Assembly: GCA_964592155.1 (NCBI GenBank)
Contig: CAZQDA010000047.1
Coordinates: forward strand, 1-21,818
Length of the DNA stretch: 21,818 nt
Direction of reading: 5' to 3'
Origin: Christensenella sp964592155
Lineage (GTDB): Bacteria; Bacillota; Clostridia; Christensenellales; Christensenellaceae
Shown: in pieces, positions 21,763 through 21,818 of the stretch
Layout: each line of letters starts with the position of its first letter
How positions within the stretch are numbered: position 1 is the stretch's first letter
Made by a program: the position numbers and the translations under genes
Notes under the pieces: model-generated
The model's database searches: none
The model's input: the letters and a program-made list of their open reading frames with translations, nothing else
What the model was told of the DNA's origin: nothing

Positions 21763-21818
21763 TTATCCCTTCTTTTTTAACCGCTTGATCTTTTGGTTGA
21801 TCTCCTCCGCATCCGCTT
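21763..21818 (-). CDS. C-terminal end of an unidentified gene (cut by window edge)
   Basis: The minus strand ends in an open frame of 17 codons, ADAEEINQKIKRLKKKG, followed by TAA and then a strong terminator. The charged, helical, Lys-rich tail looks like a genuine protein C-terminus, but too little is present to assign a family. Confidence 0.6.
   Translation of the reverse strand, partial: ADAEEINQKIKRLKKKG

Overview
The window looks like chromosome of an anaerobic, spermidine-making Clostridia-type member of the Bacillota. Three things suggest this: mid-GC composition with strong AGGAGG-type ribosome binding sites, a complete tetrahydrofolate riboswitch in front of a folate ECF transporter gene, and an NfnAB electron-bifurcating transhydrogenase operon. 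The species cannot be named from sequence alone. A run of exactly 100 N (11648-11747) marks a scaffold join, so the two halves may not be truly contiguous.

Layout, left half. A MATE efflux pump is cut by the left edge (1-346, -). The nfnA-nfnB operon follows (561-2800, +) and ends in a strong terminator. Next is about 450 bp without a convincing gene, holding three exact DnaA boxes, one near-match and several inverted repeats, flanked by AT-rich DNA. Then come a promoter, a THF riboswitch and the folate transporter gene folT (3568-4098, +). The polyamine operon speD-speE lies on the minus strand (5985-4287). A lipoprotein polysaccharide deacetylase (-) is preceded by a 16-bp palindrome in its promoter and an upstream region with tiny candidate ORFs. 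A DUF3089 alpha/beta-hydrolase (+) converges on a 981-residue PAS/GGDEF/EAL protein (-).

Layout, right half. After the gap, a minus-strand operon encodes an MBL-fold hydrolase, a cysteine-rich DUF3795 protein and a nitroreductase. Upstream of it is a second minus-strand pair, a HAD-IIA phosphatase and an apolipoprotein N-acyltransferase-like protein. Plus-strand genes encode a phasin-like coiled-coil protein and an AarF/UbiB kinase-like protein whose start appears to be non-canonical. A second PAS/GGDEF/EAL protein follows. A two-gene ABC-2 export operon (-) and the last 17 codons of another minus-strand gene close the window.

How the genes relate. NfnAB links ferredoxin, NADH and NADPH pools. 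FolT imports folate under THF feedback. SpeDE make spermidine from putrescine and decarboxylated SAM. The two GGDEF/EAL proteins, each with a complete-looking EAL domain and an altered GGDEF signature, point to cyclic-di-GMP turnover. The deacetylase and the Lnt-like enzyme act at the envelope. The most unusual items are the DnaA-box cluster away from any visible dnaA, the probable AUC start of the AarF gene, and the tiny-ORF region upstream of the deacetylase. No tRNA, rRNA, CRISPR array, insertion sequence or phage gene was seen.
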